Notes under the pieces: generated by a model
What the model saw: only the letters and a program-made list of their open reading frames with translations
Told to the model about the DNA's origin: nothing
Databases searched by the model: none
Position numbers and translations under genes: made by a program
Assembly: GCF_003987435.1 (NCBI RefSeq)
Contig: NZ_PIQG01000001.1
Coordinates: 248,001-312,000 of the forward strand
Reading direction: 5' to 3'
DNA length: 64,000 nt
Source: Pseudidiomarina taiwanensis
GTDB taxonomy: Bacteria; Pseudomonadota; Gammaproteobacteria; Enterobacterales; Alteromonadaceae
Shown: positions 17,623 through 25,839 of the stretch, in pieces
Numbering within the stretch: position 1 is the first letter of the stretch
Layout of the letters: each line of letters begins with the position of its first letter

Positions 17623-18696
17623 ATGACGGATAACCCGAGTAAGGTGCAAGATCAAGCAGGAGCTGTGCGTCCGGGCGAGGAATTACCTGAAGCGCAACTG
17701 CTAAGCTATCTGCAAACGGAGCTGCCACATTTAGAAGGTCCGATGCAAGTGACCCAATACAGTGGCGGCGCGTCGAATTGGACCTATCGTTTGCAATTTG
17801 CCAATGCCGATTTGATTTTGCGCCGCCCGCCGGCTGGTACCAAGGCCAAATCAGCTCACGATATGGGCCGCGAGTATCGCTTACAAAAGGCGTTAAAGCC
17901 GGTCTTTCCATACGTTCCAGAGGTACTGCTCTATACCGATGATGAGAGTATTATTGGGGCAGAGTTTTACATCATGGAACGCATTGCTGGGATTATTCCT
18001 CGCAAGAATATGCCCCGTGGACTCGATTTGTCCGAGAAACAAACCCGGCAGCTGTGTAAAAACGCAATCGATTGTTTGATTGAGCTGCACCAAGTCGATA
18101 TTAAAGCGGCAGGTCTTGATAGCTTGGCCAAAGGCGCCGGCTACACTGAGCGCCAAGTCAGCGGCTGGTGTGAGCGCTATCGTAAAGCAAAAACTTGGAA
18201 CGTGCCGTCAGGTAAAAAGCTGATGCGTTGGTTGCAGCAAAACATGCCAGCGCATGAAACCATTTGCATGACCCATAATGATTTTCGCTTTGATAACCTG
18301 GTGCTCGATGAACAGGACCCAACCCATATTATTGGTGTACTCGATTGGGAGCTGGCCACCCTCGGTAATCCGCTCATGGATATCGGTAACGCTTTGGCGT
18401 ATTGGATTGAGGCGGGTGATGACCGCATCGCCCAATCAACCCGCCGTCAGCCGACTCATATTGCGGGGATGTTTACGCGGGCCGAAGTGATCGATTATTA
18501 CTGCCGCAAAATGGGTGTGGATGTAAAAGATTTTCGCTTTTACGAAGTATTTGGGCTGTTTCGTTTGAGTGTGATCGCGCAGCAAATTTATTACCGCTAT
18601 CACCACAAACAGACGCGCAATCCAGCGTTTAAAAATTTCTGGTTTTTAGTCAATTATTTACACTGGCGCGCACGCCAGTTAATCAAGAAAGGGTAA
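17623..18696 (+). CDS. APH-fold kinase-like protein (ACAD10/11 partner type)
   Basis: This 357-residue protein has an aminoglycoside-phosphotransferase fold. GGASNWTYRL is the glycine-rich start, MTHNDFRFDNLVLDE holds the catalytic Asp/Asn, and GVLDWELATLGNPLMDIG holds the metal-binding Asp. This subgroup accompanies acyl-CoA dehydrogenases and, in ACAD10/11, phosphorylates 4-hydroxyacyl-CoAs before dehydration. Antibiotic resistance is therefore unlikely. I start at the ATG at 17623, one base after the ACAD stop, because longer frames overlap the dehydrogenase. Confidence 0.9.
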   Translation: MTDNPSKVQDQAGAVRPGEELPEAQLLSYLQTELPHLEGPMQVTQYSGGASNWTYRLQFANADLILRRPPAGTKAKSAHDMGREYRLQKALKPVFPYVPEVLLYTDDESIIGAEFYIMERIAGIIPRKNMPRGLDLSEKQTRQLCKNAIDCLIELHQVDIKAAGLDSLAKGAGYTERQVSGWCERYRKAKTWNVPSGKKLMRWLQQNMPAHETICMTHNDFRFDNLVLDEQDPTHIIGVLDWELATLGNPLMDIGNALAYWIEAGDDRIAQSTRRQPTHIAGMFTRAEVIDYYCRKMGVDVKDFRFYEVFGLFRLSVIAQQIYYRYHHKQTRNPAFKNFWFLVNYLHWRARQLIKKG

Positions 18697-18699
18697 GCC

Positions 18700-19452
18700 A
18701 TGCGTAAAACAATCTTAATTACCGGAGCAAGCTCTGGCCTTGGCGCTGGGATGGCACGGGAGTTTGCCAAACGAGGGCATAACTTAGCATTATGCGCGCG
18801 GCGCACCGAGCGTTTAGATGAGCTTAAAAGTGAACTGCTAGGGCGATATCCTGACATCAAGATCAGCGTGATGGCACTTGATGTAAATGACCACGATAAA
18901 GTATTTGAGGTATTCAAAGCCTTCAAAACTGAGTTTGGTAGTTTGGATCGCGTGATCGTGAATGCCGGGATGGGCAAGGGCGCCTCGCTTGGAACCGGTT
19001 ACTTCTATGCCAATTTGCAAACGGCGCAAACTAATTTTGTGGCAGCTATTGCACAGTGTGAGGCGGCGCTAGAAATCTTCCGCGAGCAAAACGATGGGCA
19101 TTTGGTCACCATCAGTTCGATCAGTGCTTTGCGCGGTATGCCGCGGGCGATGACCGTTTATGCTGCAACCAAAGCCGGCTTGTCCGCGCTGACCGAGGGC
19201 ATCCGTGCGGATTTGATTCGCTCTCGTTCACCGATTAAAACGACGACCATTTGCCCAGGTTTTATTCGTTCTGAAATTAACGAGAAAGTTAAAAATACGC
19301 CGTTTATGGTCGATACCGAAACCGGTTGTCGCGCTATGGTCAATGCCATTGAGCGCGAACCCGTAAGTGCATACGTGCCGCGCTGGCCTTGGGCTATTAT
19401 TGGCTTTTTAATGAAGCGTTTACCGCTCAAATGGGTGATGAAGCTCGGCTGA
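18700..19452 (+). CDS. Short-chain dehydrogenase/reductase
   Basis: This 250-residue SDR has the GASSGLGAGMA nucleotide-binding motif at the N-terminus, a serine in TISSISALRG and the catalytic YAATK. The NADP preference suggested by ARRTER after beta-2 is inference. It lies 3 bp after the APH-fold gene and is probably the last gene of a short acyl-CoA/hydroxyacyl catabolic operon. The substrate is unknown. The C-terminus WPWAIIGFLMKRLPLKWVMK is basic and amphipathic and might associate with membrane. The 3' end overlaps a minus-strand gene by 33 bp. Confidence 0.9.
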   Translation: MRKTILITGASSGLGAGMAREFAKRGHNLALCARRTERLDELKSELLGRYPDIKISVMALDVNDHDKVFEVFKAFKTEFGSLDRVIVNAGMGKGASLGTGYFYANLQTAQTNFVAAIAQCEAALEIFREQNDGHLVTISSISALRGMPRAMTVYAATKAGLSALTEGIRADLIRSRSPIKTTTICPGFIRSEINEKVKNTPFMVDTETGCRAMVNAIEREPVSAYVPRWPWAIIGFLMKRLPLKWVMKLG

Positions 19453-19890
19453 GCAATCAGTTACGCGCTCGGTCTGGATACTCAAGGTATACGGGCCTTG
19501 CGCGTCCCCTTGATAGACGACCGAACTGCGACTAATTCCGAGTTCACCGCGACTCACTGTATGCAGCAGTGTCAGCTGGTCGCGGCGATCAACTCGGGCC
19601 TGAAAGCAGGCATCAAGCGGTGCCGATACCAGTCTTTGGCTTGGCTCTTGGTTGGCCTCATAAAGCCACAGTTCAAGTCCTTCCCAGTTGTTTTTCTCGC
19701 CACGTCGACAATGAAAAAGTCGAACGTCTGCACCGGTATTGGCAAGCTCGTGCCGGTCGAGTAGGCGGCAATCGACTTGCTCAGGAGTATCGGGTTCTGC
19801 ATGAATCAGTTTGTAAATTAAGACACTGACAAATAAGACTGCGAGAGTCACAGCTGCAGCGCCTAGCCACAACGATAATCGACGCAACAT
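19420..19890 (-). CDS. Unrecognised single-pass membrane-anchored protein
   Basis: I do not recognise this 156-residue protein. It has one N-terminal transmembrane helix (residues about 8-27) with the rest probably periplasmic. Four cysteines lie in VDCRLL, LFHCRRG, DACFQA and TDCSAE, spaced as if for two disulfides. No catalytic motif is seen. GAGG precedes the ATG. It stands alone, convergent with the SDR gene (33-bp overlap) and divergent from the small membrane protein genes. Confidence 0.7.
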   Translation of the reverse strand: MLRRLSLWLGAAAVTLAVLFVSVLIYKLIHAEPDTPEQVDCRLLDRHELANTGADVRLFHCRRGEKNNWEGLELWLYEANQEPSQRLVSAPLDACFQARVDRRDQLTLLHTVSRGELGISRSSVVYQGDAQGPYTLSIQTERVTDCSAELHHPFER

Positions 19891-19933
19891 CGGGCTTTGC
19901 CTCTTGGTTTAGAATGCGCTGACGATTATGGCA

Positions 19934-19963
19934 TTGTGAGATATATTAGTCGAATGCTATGGT
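19934..19963 (+). promoter_or_regulatory. Weak promoter candidate ahead of the small membrane genes and pxpABC
   Basis: TTGTGA (19934-19939) and TATGGT (19958-19963) are 18 bp apart. The -10 overlaps a small inverted repeat ATGCT...AGCAT (19954-19970). The first gene starts at 19991. It is the only promoter-like pair seen ahead of this run of genes. Confidence 0.35.
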
Positions 19964-19990
19964 AGAGCATAACACCAAGGGAGCATACTC

Positions 19991-20164
19991 ATGATAAGCG
20001 CACTCATCATCGCAGTGATCGGTTTTGCGGTCATGCTGTCAGGGATCTGGGAGCAACAGTTGTGGGTCATTATTTTAGGGGTATTCATGCAACTGTTCGG
20101 AGTCATTTGGTTCCGGCTCAGTTGGAACAAACAAGCACGTGAGGATAACAACAACAATGAATAA
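19991..20164 (+). CDS. Small two-helix membrane protein (57 aa)
   Basis: The frame starts MISALIIAVIGFAVM and ends in an Asn/Glu-rich tail. Two hydrophobic stretches (about 2-18 and 24-43) and a charged C-terminus predict a helical hairpin in the inner membrane. AGGGAG lies 8 bases ahead of the ATG. The stop overlaps the start of the next small gene in another frame. No family is recognised. It is the first gene of a tight run that leads into pxpABC. Confidence 0.65.
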   Translation: MISALIIAVIGFAVMLSGIWEQQLWVIILGVFMQLFGVIWFRLSWNKQAREDNNNNE

Positions 20165-20447
20165 TGCACGTATTTTAAAGCGGATTGCAGCACTTGCGAT
20201 CATTGTCAGTGGCATCTTGCTGGTGGTTCTTGCGAATGAGCGCTGGCTTGGCTTGGCCTTCTTAATTTTTGGTATCGCATGGTTTGTATTGCAGCCAACC
20301 AAGCCAGTCACAGGACCTGACGGTCAAACGACGCAACCTATAGGCTCGCAAGAACCACTGCAGTGGTATCAATCGCCGATTTTATGGGTCCCGGTCGTGG
20401 TTGCCATTATTGGCCTACTGGTATGGTTGTTTGGAGGCCAGGGATGA
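20157..20447 (+). CDS. Small membrane protein, three predicted helices (96 aa)
   Basis: Residues about 9-27, 30-46 and 75-92 are hydrophobic. Between the second and third lies a polar loop rich in Pro, Gly, Thr and Gln. I start at the ATG at 20157, with GAGGA upstream, rather than the GTG at 20139. It overlaps the preceding gene by 8 bp and the following by 4 bp. No homology is recognised. The length and helix pattern fit an accessory or scaffold membrane protein, but this is inference. Confidence 0.65.
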   Translation: MNNARILKRIAALAIIVSGILLVVLANERWLGLAFLIFGIAWFVLQPTKPVTGPDGQTTQPIGSQEPLQWYQSPILWVPVVVAIIGLLVWLFGGQG

Positions 20448-20845
20448 ATCTAACGACGCGACTGGTCGTACTCGCAGGATTAGTTGGGTTGATGTTCTAC
20501 TCGGCTAGCGCAAATCAACTCTGGGCGATCATTGCTGATTATCAGTTGGATTGGTATGCCCTCGGGGTGCCGCTTGCGTGGGGTGTTATTTTGGGGGCAT
20601 TGAGTAATTTACTTGGCTTTCAATTTCTCAAGACATGGTTGGAGCCTGCAACTTATATTGCGGCCTCGCTCATTACCTTAGGCTTAACTGGGGCTGCCGC
20701 AGTCTATGTTGCCCATCAAATTGGTGGGCTTACGCTGGCACCATTGATGATTAGTGCAATTGGCTTAGGGGTCTATTTCTGGGCCTACAGCTTTGCGCGA
20801 TTTAATGCGGCGGCAGAGCGCAATAAGGATAAACAGAGCAAGTGA
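20444..20845 (+). CDS. Membrane protein, four predicted helices (133 aa), coupled to pxpA
   Basis: The frame starts MNLTTRLVVLAGLVGLM and shows four hydrophobic segments (about 5-22, 38-58, 68-88, 95-117) and a basic tail NKDKQSK. The ATG overlaps the preceding stop, and the TGA overlaps the GTG of pxpA, so it is translationally coupled on both sides. It is not the DUF969/DUF979 pair found with some pxp loci, and I recognise no family. GGCCAGGG is a moderate ribosome-binding site. Confidence 0.7.
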   Translation: MNLTTRLVVLAGLVGLMFYSASANQLWAIIADYQLDWYALGVPLAWGVILGALSNLLGFQFLKTWLEPATYIAASLITLGLTGAAAVYVAHQIGGLTLAPLMISAIGLGVYFWAYSFARFNAAAERNKDKQSK

Positions 20846-21600
20846 TTAAACTGAACTGCGATATGGCAGAGAGTGCGGACCACGGTATGGTCGCGAGTGA
20901 CCGTGAGGTCATGCCCTATATCGATATGGCTAATATCGCCTGTGGCTTTCATGCCGGTAGCGCACCCACTATGCTAGCGACCATCGCACTGGCACAACAA
21001 CATGGCGTCGAACTTGGTGCGCATCCCTCGTACCCTGATCGGGAGAACTTTGGCCGCACGAGTATGCAACTGCCAGCGCAAGAACTCCGCGCTTTGTTGC
21101 TCTATCAACTCGGTGCTATGGCGAGCTTATGTCGTCAGGCCAATGCTCGCTTAAGCTATGTTAAACCGCATGGGGCACTCTACAACGATATGCAAAACGA
21201 TCGTTCGCTGTTTCGCACTGTCGTTGAGAGCATCGCGAGCTTTAATCAAAATCATGGTGTGTCACTCTACCTCGTCACCTTGGCGCACCCTGACCATGCC
21301 TGGCAGAGTGAGATTGCGCAACAGTTTAACCTTGCCTTGAGCTTTGAAGCGTTTGCCGACCGCCGTTATCAAGCAGATGGTTATTTAACACCGAGGCGCT
21401 TAGCCGGTGCGGTGTTAACTGACGAAGCAGAAATCCTCCAACAGGCCCAAGCTTTCGCTACCGGTTCACCTATTTTGTGTCATGATGGCAGTTGTCTGAC
21501 GATTACCGCGGATACCTTATGCGTTCATGGTGACAACCCACATGCTATTGCAACTGTGAGTGCGATTCGGCAAATGTTACTTAGCAATGATCGTTCATGA
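20842..21600 (+). CDS. pxpA: 5-oxoprolinase subunit A (LamB/YcsF family)
   Basis: This 252-residue cytosolic subunit has the family start MIKLNCDMAESADHG and then NIACGFHAGSAPTM, GAHPSYPDRENFGR and VKPHGALYNDM, the conserved metal/active-site blocks. With PxpB and PxpC it cleaves 5-oxoproline to glutamate using ATP, clearing a spontaneous damage product of glutamine. The canonical start in many homologues is N-x-D-x-G-E; here the equivalent reads NCDMAES. The start is a GTG overlapping the previous stop, and pxpB overlaps its 3' end by 4 bp. Confidence 0.94.
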   Translation: MIKLNCDMAESADHGMVASDREVMPYIDMANIACGFHAGSAPTMLATIALAQQHGVELGAHPSYPDRENFGRTSMQLPAQELRALLLYQLGAMASLCRQANARLSYVKPHGALYNDMQNDRSLFRTVVESIASFNQNHGVSLYLVTLAHPDHAWQSEIAQQFNLALSFEAFADRRYQADGYLTPRRLAGAVLTDEAEILQQAQAFATGSPILCHDGSCLTITADTLCVHGDNPHAIATVSAIRQMLLSNDRS

Positions 21601-22262
21601 ACTATCCACGTGTGGTGCCCGCCGCTGTTGATGCGGTGATGATTGAATTCGCCGATGAGATTTCCCTGCCAGTCCATGAACAGGTCATGCGCTGCTTGGC
21701 TTGGCTAGAACAAACCAAGGATACTGCGCTGCTGGAGTGGGTCGCCAGTTATCGAACTGTGATGGTCTATTTTGATTTGCGTCGAACCGATGCGCAGCAA
21801 GTGATACGAACTATCGAAGCTGCACAATTTGGTCAACAGCAATCTCTCAAGCAAACGAAATCGCCTCAGCTCCACCAGATTGAGGTGTGCTATCACCCCA
21901 GTCTTGGGCTTGATCTTGTCGAACTTAGCGCCACAGCCGGGCTGTCAGTGGAGCAATTTGCTCAGCGTCACAGTGAAGTGGGATATCGGGTCTATGCGCT
22001 TGGTTTTGCTCCCGGTTTTGCCTATCTAGGGGACGTACCTGAGCAATTAAGATTCCCGCGTTTAGCGACTCCGCGTAAAAAAGTGCCGGCAGGCAGTGTC
22101 GCCATCGCCAATCAGCAAACAGCCATTTACCCTAAAACCTCGCCGGGCGGTTGGAATATCATCGGCCGCGCGGTGCGTTGGCCAGAGTTTGAATTGGGTG
22201 ACCGAATTCAATTCAAGCCCATTAGCCTGGCGCAATTCGAACGCATGGACGCGAGCCGATGA
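21597..22262 (+). CDS. pxpB: 5-oxoprolinase subunit B (KipI-like)
   Basis: This 221-residue protein has the carboxyltransferase subdomain (AHS1) fold. GFAPGFAYLGDVP, PRLATPRKKVPAGSVAIA and TSPGGWNIIGR are the conserved blocks. Together with PxpC it forms the ATP-using half of 5-oxoprolinase. It was first known in Bacillus as the kinase inhibitor KipI. ATGA overlaps join it to pxpA upstream and pxpC downstream, so all three subunits are coupled. Confidence 0.94.
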   Translation: MNYPRVVPAAVDAVMIEFADEISLPVHEQVMRCLAWLEQTKDTALLEWVASYRTVMVYFDLRRTDAQQVIRTIEAAQFGQQQSLKQTKSPQLHQIEVCYHPSLGLDLVELSATAGLSVEQFAQRHSEVGYRVYALGFAPGFAYLGDVPEQLRFPRLATPRKKVPAGSVAIANQQTAIYPKTSPGGWNIIGRAVRWPEFELGDRIQFKPISLAQFERMDASR

Positions 22263-23197
22263 CAGTGCTCACTATCCTTCAGCCGGGGCTTGCTGCAACC
22301 TTGCAAGATAGAGGTCGGTTTGGCTATTTACAGCGGGGCATAAGCTTAGGCGGTCCGATGGATGAAAATGCCTTTTTATGGGCGAATCGATTGCTCCTAA
22401 ACGATTCAAATTGTGCCCAAATTGAGGTCACTTTGGGGGGCTTTAAAGGGCAGGTGGAGCAATCGACTTGGTTTAGTCTCACCGGCGGCTTGAATTGGTT
22501 CATCGATCAGCGTCCAGTTAAGGCTTGGCAAAACTATTTCATCGAAGCGGGGAGTAGCATTGAAGCGCGCCCAGGAGCAGGTTTGCGCGGTTATTTAGCG
22601 GTTGTGGGAGGGTTCAAAGCCGTGCCAGTATACGGCAGTGTTGCCACCGTCAGTCGCGATCAACTCGGTGGCTTGCAAGGCCAAGGCCGGCTCTTGCAAG
22701 TAAACGATGAACTCTGCGCTGTCGCGGCTCCTGCACACGCGTCGACGCAGATTAATCGGCGCCCGCAACGGCAATTTATTCCGAACTATTCAGACCCGCT
22801 TGAAATTCCGCTTATCGCTACTGGACAATACGAAATGTTCAGTGCACCCATGCGCGAATTATTTACTCGCCAAAGCTATACCGTAACAGCTGAACAAGAC
22901 CGCATGGGGATGCGTCTAGAAGGGGATGAGCCAATCGAAGTACCAGAGCGCAATCTTATTTCCGAGCCGTTACCCGTAGGTGCCGTGCAGGTCCCTGCTG
23001 GCGGCCAGCCGATTGTCATGTTGCGCGATCGGCAAAGCTTGGGCGGTTATCATAAAATCGGTACGGTCACGTGGCATGGCTTGAACCGGCTCAGCCAAGC
23101 TGTTGCAGGAACAAAATTACGGTTTTATTGGCAATCTATGGCCGCTGCAGAAGCAGAATATGTTGCCGTGATGCGCTTCTTCAACCTTGCCAGATAG
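22259..23197 (+). CDS. pxpC: 5-oxoprolinase subunit C (KipA-like, biotin-dependent carboxyltransferase family)
   Basis: This 312-residue protein of the AHS2 subdomain family has PGLAATLQDRGRFGYLQRG at the N-terminus, then GGPMDENAFLWANRLL, and a late block with SLGGYHKIGTV. It pairs with PxpB in the ATP-dependent opening of 5-oxoproline. It is the last gene of the pxp run. glnS begins 61 bp later with its own leader, so it is probably not in the same operon. Confidence 0.94.
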   Translation: MTVLTILQPGLAATLQDRGRFGYLQRGISLGGPMDENAFLWANRLLLNDSNCAQIEVTLGGFKGQVEQSTWFSLTGGLNWFIDQRPVKAWQNYFIEAGSSIEARPGAGLRGYLAVVGGFKAVPVYGSVATVSRDQLGGLQGQGRLLQVNDELCAVAAPAHASTQINRRPQRQFIPNYSDPLEIPLIATGQYEMFSAPMRELFTRQSYTVTAEQDRMGMRLEGDEPIEVPERNLISEPLPVGAVQVPAGGQPIVMLRDRQSLGGYHKIGTVTWHGLNRLSQAVAGTKLRFYWQSMAAAEAEYVAVMRFFNLAR

Positions 23198-23258
23198 CCG
23201 ATAAACTGCGATCATAGGCGGATATTTAAACCGGTTTGAACCTGGAGTAGCAATTACC

Positions 23259-24920
23259 ATGGCAGCAGAAGCGCCTCGCCGTAACTTTATCCGCCAAATT
23301 ATCGATAATGACCTTGCTAGCGGCAAGCATCAAAGTGTCCATACCCGTTTTCCGCCTGAGCCAAATGGCTTTTTACATATTGGCCATGCGAAATCGATCG
23401 TATTGAATTTTGGGATTGCTGAGGATTACCAAGGCACCTGTAATTTGCGCTTTGATGATACCAATCCACTCAAAGAGAAAGTCGATTACGTCAACTCAAT
23501 TCAAGAAGATGTCAGTTGGTTGGGCTATCAATGGCAGGGTAAACCGCGCTATTCATCAGATTATTTTGAGCAATTACATGGCTTTGCGATTGAGCTTATA
23601 GAAAAGGGCTTGGCCTACTGTGATTTCTCCAGCCAAGAGCAAATGCGGGAAATGCGTGGCACTTTGAAAGAGCCGGGCGTTAACAGCCCTTACCGCGATA
23701 CCTCGGTCGAAGAGAACCTACGTATCTTCAATGATATGACAGCGGGCAAATACGCCGAAGGTGAAGTCTGTTTACGCGCCAAAATCGATATGAGCTCACC
23801 GTTTATGGTGTTGCGCGATCCGGTGCTCTATCGCGTTCGCTTCGCCCACCACCATCAAACCGGTGATAAGTGGTGTGTTTACCCTATGTATGACTTTACC
23901 CACTGTATTTCGGACGCCCTTGAGGGCATTACGCACTCACTCTGTACGCTTGAATTCCAAGACAACCGTCGCTTATACGATTGGGTCCTCGATAACATCA
24001 GTATCGATTGTCACCCGCAGCAAATTGAATTCTCACGGCTGAATTTGCAATACACGGTGATGAGTAAGCGGAAGCTGAATTTGTTGGTGGATGAGGGCAA
24101 GGTCAGTGGTTGGGATGACCCGCGTATGCCGACGATTGCTGGAATGCGTCGTCGTGGTTATACGCCAGGCTCAATTCGTGAGTTTTGTCATCGAATTGGG
24201 GTGACGAAAATGGATAATCAGGTCGAAATGAGCATGCTCGAGGCCTGTATTCGGGATGAATTGAACCAAAATGCACCACGTGCGATGGCGGTTATCGATC
24301 CGATTAAAGTTGTCATCGAAAACTACCCAGCTGAACAAACGGAAACGCTAAATGCCCCGAACCATCCGAATGATGAGCAGATGGGCACGCGCGAAGTCCC
24401 GTTCGCGCGCGAACTATATATTGAAGCTGAGGATTTTCGTGAGTCAGCGAATAAAAAATATAAGCGTTTAGTACTCGGTAAAGAAGTGCGCTTACGCAAC
24501 GCCTATGTGATCAAAGCTGAACGCTTTGATACGGATGCCGATGGCAAGGTAACAACAGTTTATTGTAGTTACGACCCGGACACTTTAGGCAAAGATCCGG
24601 CCGATGGGCGCAAAGTGAAAGGGGTCATTCACTGGGTTGCTGCAGCACACGCTAAAGCTGCCGAGTTCCGGGTATATGACCGTCTATTTAAAGTGCCAAA
24701 CCCAGCTGCTGAAGAAGATTTCTTTAGTGCTTTAAACGAAGAGTCATTGCTGGTGAAGCATGGTTTTGTGGAGCCTTCGCTGCAACAAGCTGAAGCAGAA
24801 AAAGCGTTTCAGTTTGAACGTATTGGTTATTTCTGTGCCGATAGCAAAGATAGCTCAGCAGAACACTTAGTGTTTAATCAAACGGTAGGTTTGCGGGATA
24901 GTTGGAACGAGGGCGCATAA
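23259..24920 (+). CDS. glnS: Glutaminyl-tRNA synthetase
   Basis: This 553-residue class I synthetase charges tRNA-Gln. The HIGH motif is in [12 protein letters not shown] and the KMSKS equivalent is [21 protein letters not shown] and [14 protein letters not shown] are GlnRS-type. The C-terminal beta-barrel anticodon domain follows. The length matches E. coli (554). The stop codon lies in the loop of a hairpin that could end transcription. Confidence 0.97.
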   Translation: MAAEAPRRNFIRQIIDNDLASGKHQSVHTRFPPEPNGFLHIGHAKSIVLNFGIAEDYQGTCNLRFDDTNPLKEKVDYVNSIQEDVSWLGYQWQGKPRYSSDYFEQLHGFAIELIEKGLAYCDFSSQEQMREMRGTLKEPGVNSPYRDTSVEENLRIFNDMTAGKYAEGEVCLRAKIDMSSPFMVLRDPVLYRVRFAHHHQTGDKWCVYPMYDFTHCISDALEGITHSLCTLEFQDNRRLYDWVLDNISIDCHPQQIEFSRLNLQYTVMSKRKLNLLVDEGKVSGWDDPRMPTIAGMRRRGYTPGSIREFCHRIGVTKMDNQVEMSMLEACIRDELNQNAPRAMAVIDPIKVVIENYPAEQTETLNAPNHPNDEQMGTREVPFARELYIEAEDFRESANKKYKRLVLGKEVRLRNAYVIKAERFDTDADGKVTTVYCSYDPDTLGKDPADGRKVKGVIHWVAAAHAKAAEFRVYDRLFKVPNPAAEEDFFSALNEESLLVKHGFVEPSLQQAEAEKAFQFERIGYFCADSKDSSAEHLVFNQTVGLRDSWNEGA

Positions 24921-24929
24921 GCCCTCGTT
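24906..24929 (+). terminator. Hairpin spanning the glnS stop codon
   Basis: AACGAGGGC / GCCCTCGTT form a 9-bp perfect stem, and the loop GCATAA contains the stop TAA. The tail (GTTGCCTCGTT) is only moderately T-rich, so this is a weaker terminator than those of the TCA block. It may also shield the mRNA end. Confidence 0.55.
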
Positions 24930-24944
24930 GTTGCCTCGTTAAGC

Positions 24945-25763
24945 TCAGCTCATGCTATAGGCAAGTAGCTCGATACGAGCCGCGACGCCATATAGCAGCG
25001 AGCTATCTTGGCTACTCTCTATTTGGTCTAGGCGCGGCCATAGCTCAGGTAGTTGCTCGATATATCGCAGTGCCTTAGTCATCGCCTCTTGTTCAGCCTC
25101 ATTTAGTTCAGCTTGTTGCAATTGCGTCAGGCGCGCGATAGCAATCTGGGTAAAACCTGCCGCATCTTGATATTCATGCAGCATCGGCTGGTTTGGGTCG
25201 AGTCCTAGTTTATACTCTGCCGCGGCCGAACGGAGCATGGACGATAAAGCGAGCAAATGAGATCGCACAGATTTCTGCGAACTTTGTTCAACGCTTGTTA
25301 TCGCCGTTTCTAACTGAGCATATTTTGCTTCGACTTGCGCTGCTGGTTGCTCTTGTGTGACGGCTTCGGTTAAGGCCTCAAGCTGGCTTGCAAAACCATC
25401 GACCTGACGGGCTTTGAAACTAGGGAGTAGGGCAGCATAGAGTTCATCTTTGGGATGTTTCATATGCGTTTTAGCCATCTCCATATGACCATCGCGATAA
25501 AGCTGCATCCCGACCCATAAATGCCCTCTAAGGAGACCGAGATGGGCAAGATAAGCAGCGTCATTAGTGGCTAGATCGACTTTCTGGCCACCTTCACCAC
25601 CTTCATCACCTTCACCCGCTTGGAATAGCATCATTGCAGGTGTTAAGGCCGGTGTTGCCGCTGTGGCTGGTGAGCTTGGCGCAAGGTAGATTGATGAGCC
25701 TGCGACCGCTGAAGTTGTGAGAGCTAAGCCTACGGCACGCCAAAGTTTGCGTTGTTCTTGCAT
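24945..25763 (-). CDS. Exported Met/His-rich protein of unknown function, probably Fur-controlled
   Basis: I do not recognise this 272-residue protein. An N-terminal hydrophobic stretch (about residues 10-38, ending in small residues SSPATAA) looks like a signal peptide. It is followed by a Gly/Glu run (GEGDEGGEGG) and then RGHLWVGMQLYRDGHMEM and AKTHMKHPKDELY, whose His/Met/Glu residues could bind metal. The rest is helical and Gln/Leu/Ala-rich. I start at 25763 because the in-frame upstream ATG would overlap the Fur box. It is divergent from a PKHD hydroxylase, so a role in iron uptake or sensing is inferred. Confidence 0.7.
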   Translation of the reverse strand: MQEQRKLWRAVGLALTTSAVAGSSIYLAPSSPATAATPALTPAMMLFQAGEGDEGGEGGQKVDLATNDAAYLAHLGLLRGHLWVGMQLYRDGHMEMAKTHMKHPKDELYAALLPSFKARQVDGFASQLEALTEAVTQEQPAAQVEAKYAQLETAITSVEQSSQKSVRSHLLALSSMLRSAAAEYKLGLDPNQPMLHEYQDAAGFTQIAIARLTQLQQAELNEAEQEAMTKALRYIEQLPELWPRLDQIESSQDSSLLYGVAARIELLAYSMS

Positions 25764-25810
25764 AGCAGTATCTTTACTCAAGTGATATGGTGGAATTATC
25801 ATTTCACAAA

Positions 25811-25825
25811 TAAGAATTATTCTCA
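25811..25825. promoter_or_regulatory. Candidate Fur box between the exported unknown and the PKHD hydroxylase
   Basis: TAAGAAT-T-ATTCTCA is a 7-1-7 inverted repeat close to the Fur consensus (TGATAATNATTATCA), ending 14 bp before the hydroxylase ATG. A further GATAAT-like half-site is readable on the minus strand nearby (about 25792-25803). Placement in the divergent gap would allow control of both genes. Confidence 0.7.
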
Positions 25826-25839
25826 ATAAGTGGATTCAT

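Noticed and set aside
17623-18696. Aminoglycoside resistance phosphotransferase
   Set aside because: The fold is APH-like, but the gene is paired with an acyl-CoA dehydrogenase as in ACAD10/11, so metabolic use is far more likely.
25764-25826. Longer N-terminus (21 extra residues) of the exported unknown protein
   Set aside because: It would cover the Fur box and put charged and hydrophobic residues before the signal peptide.
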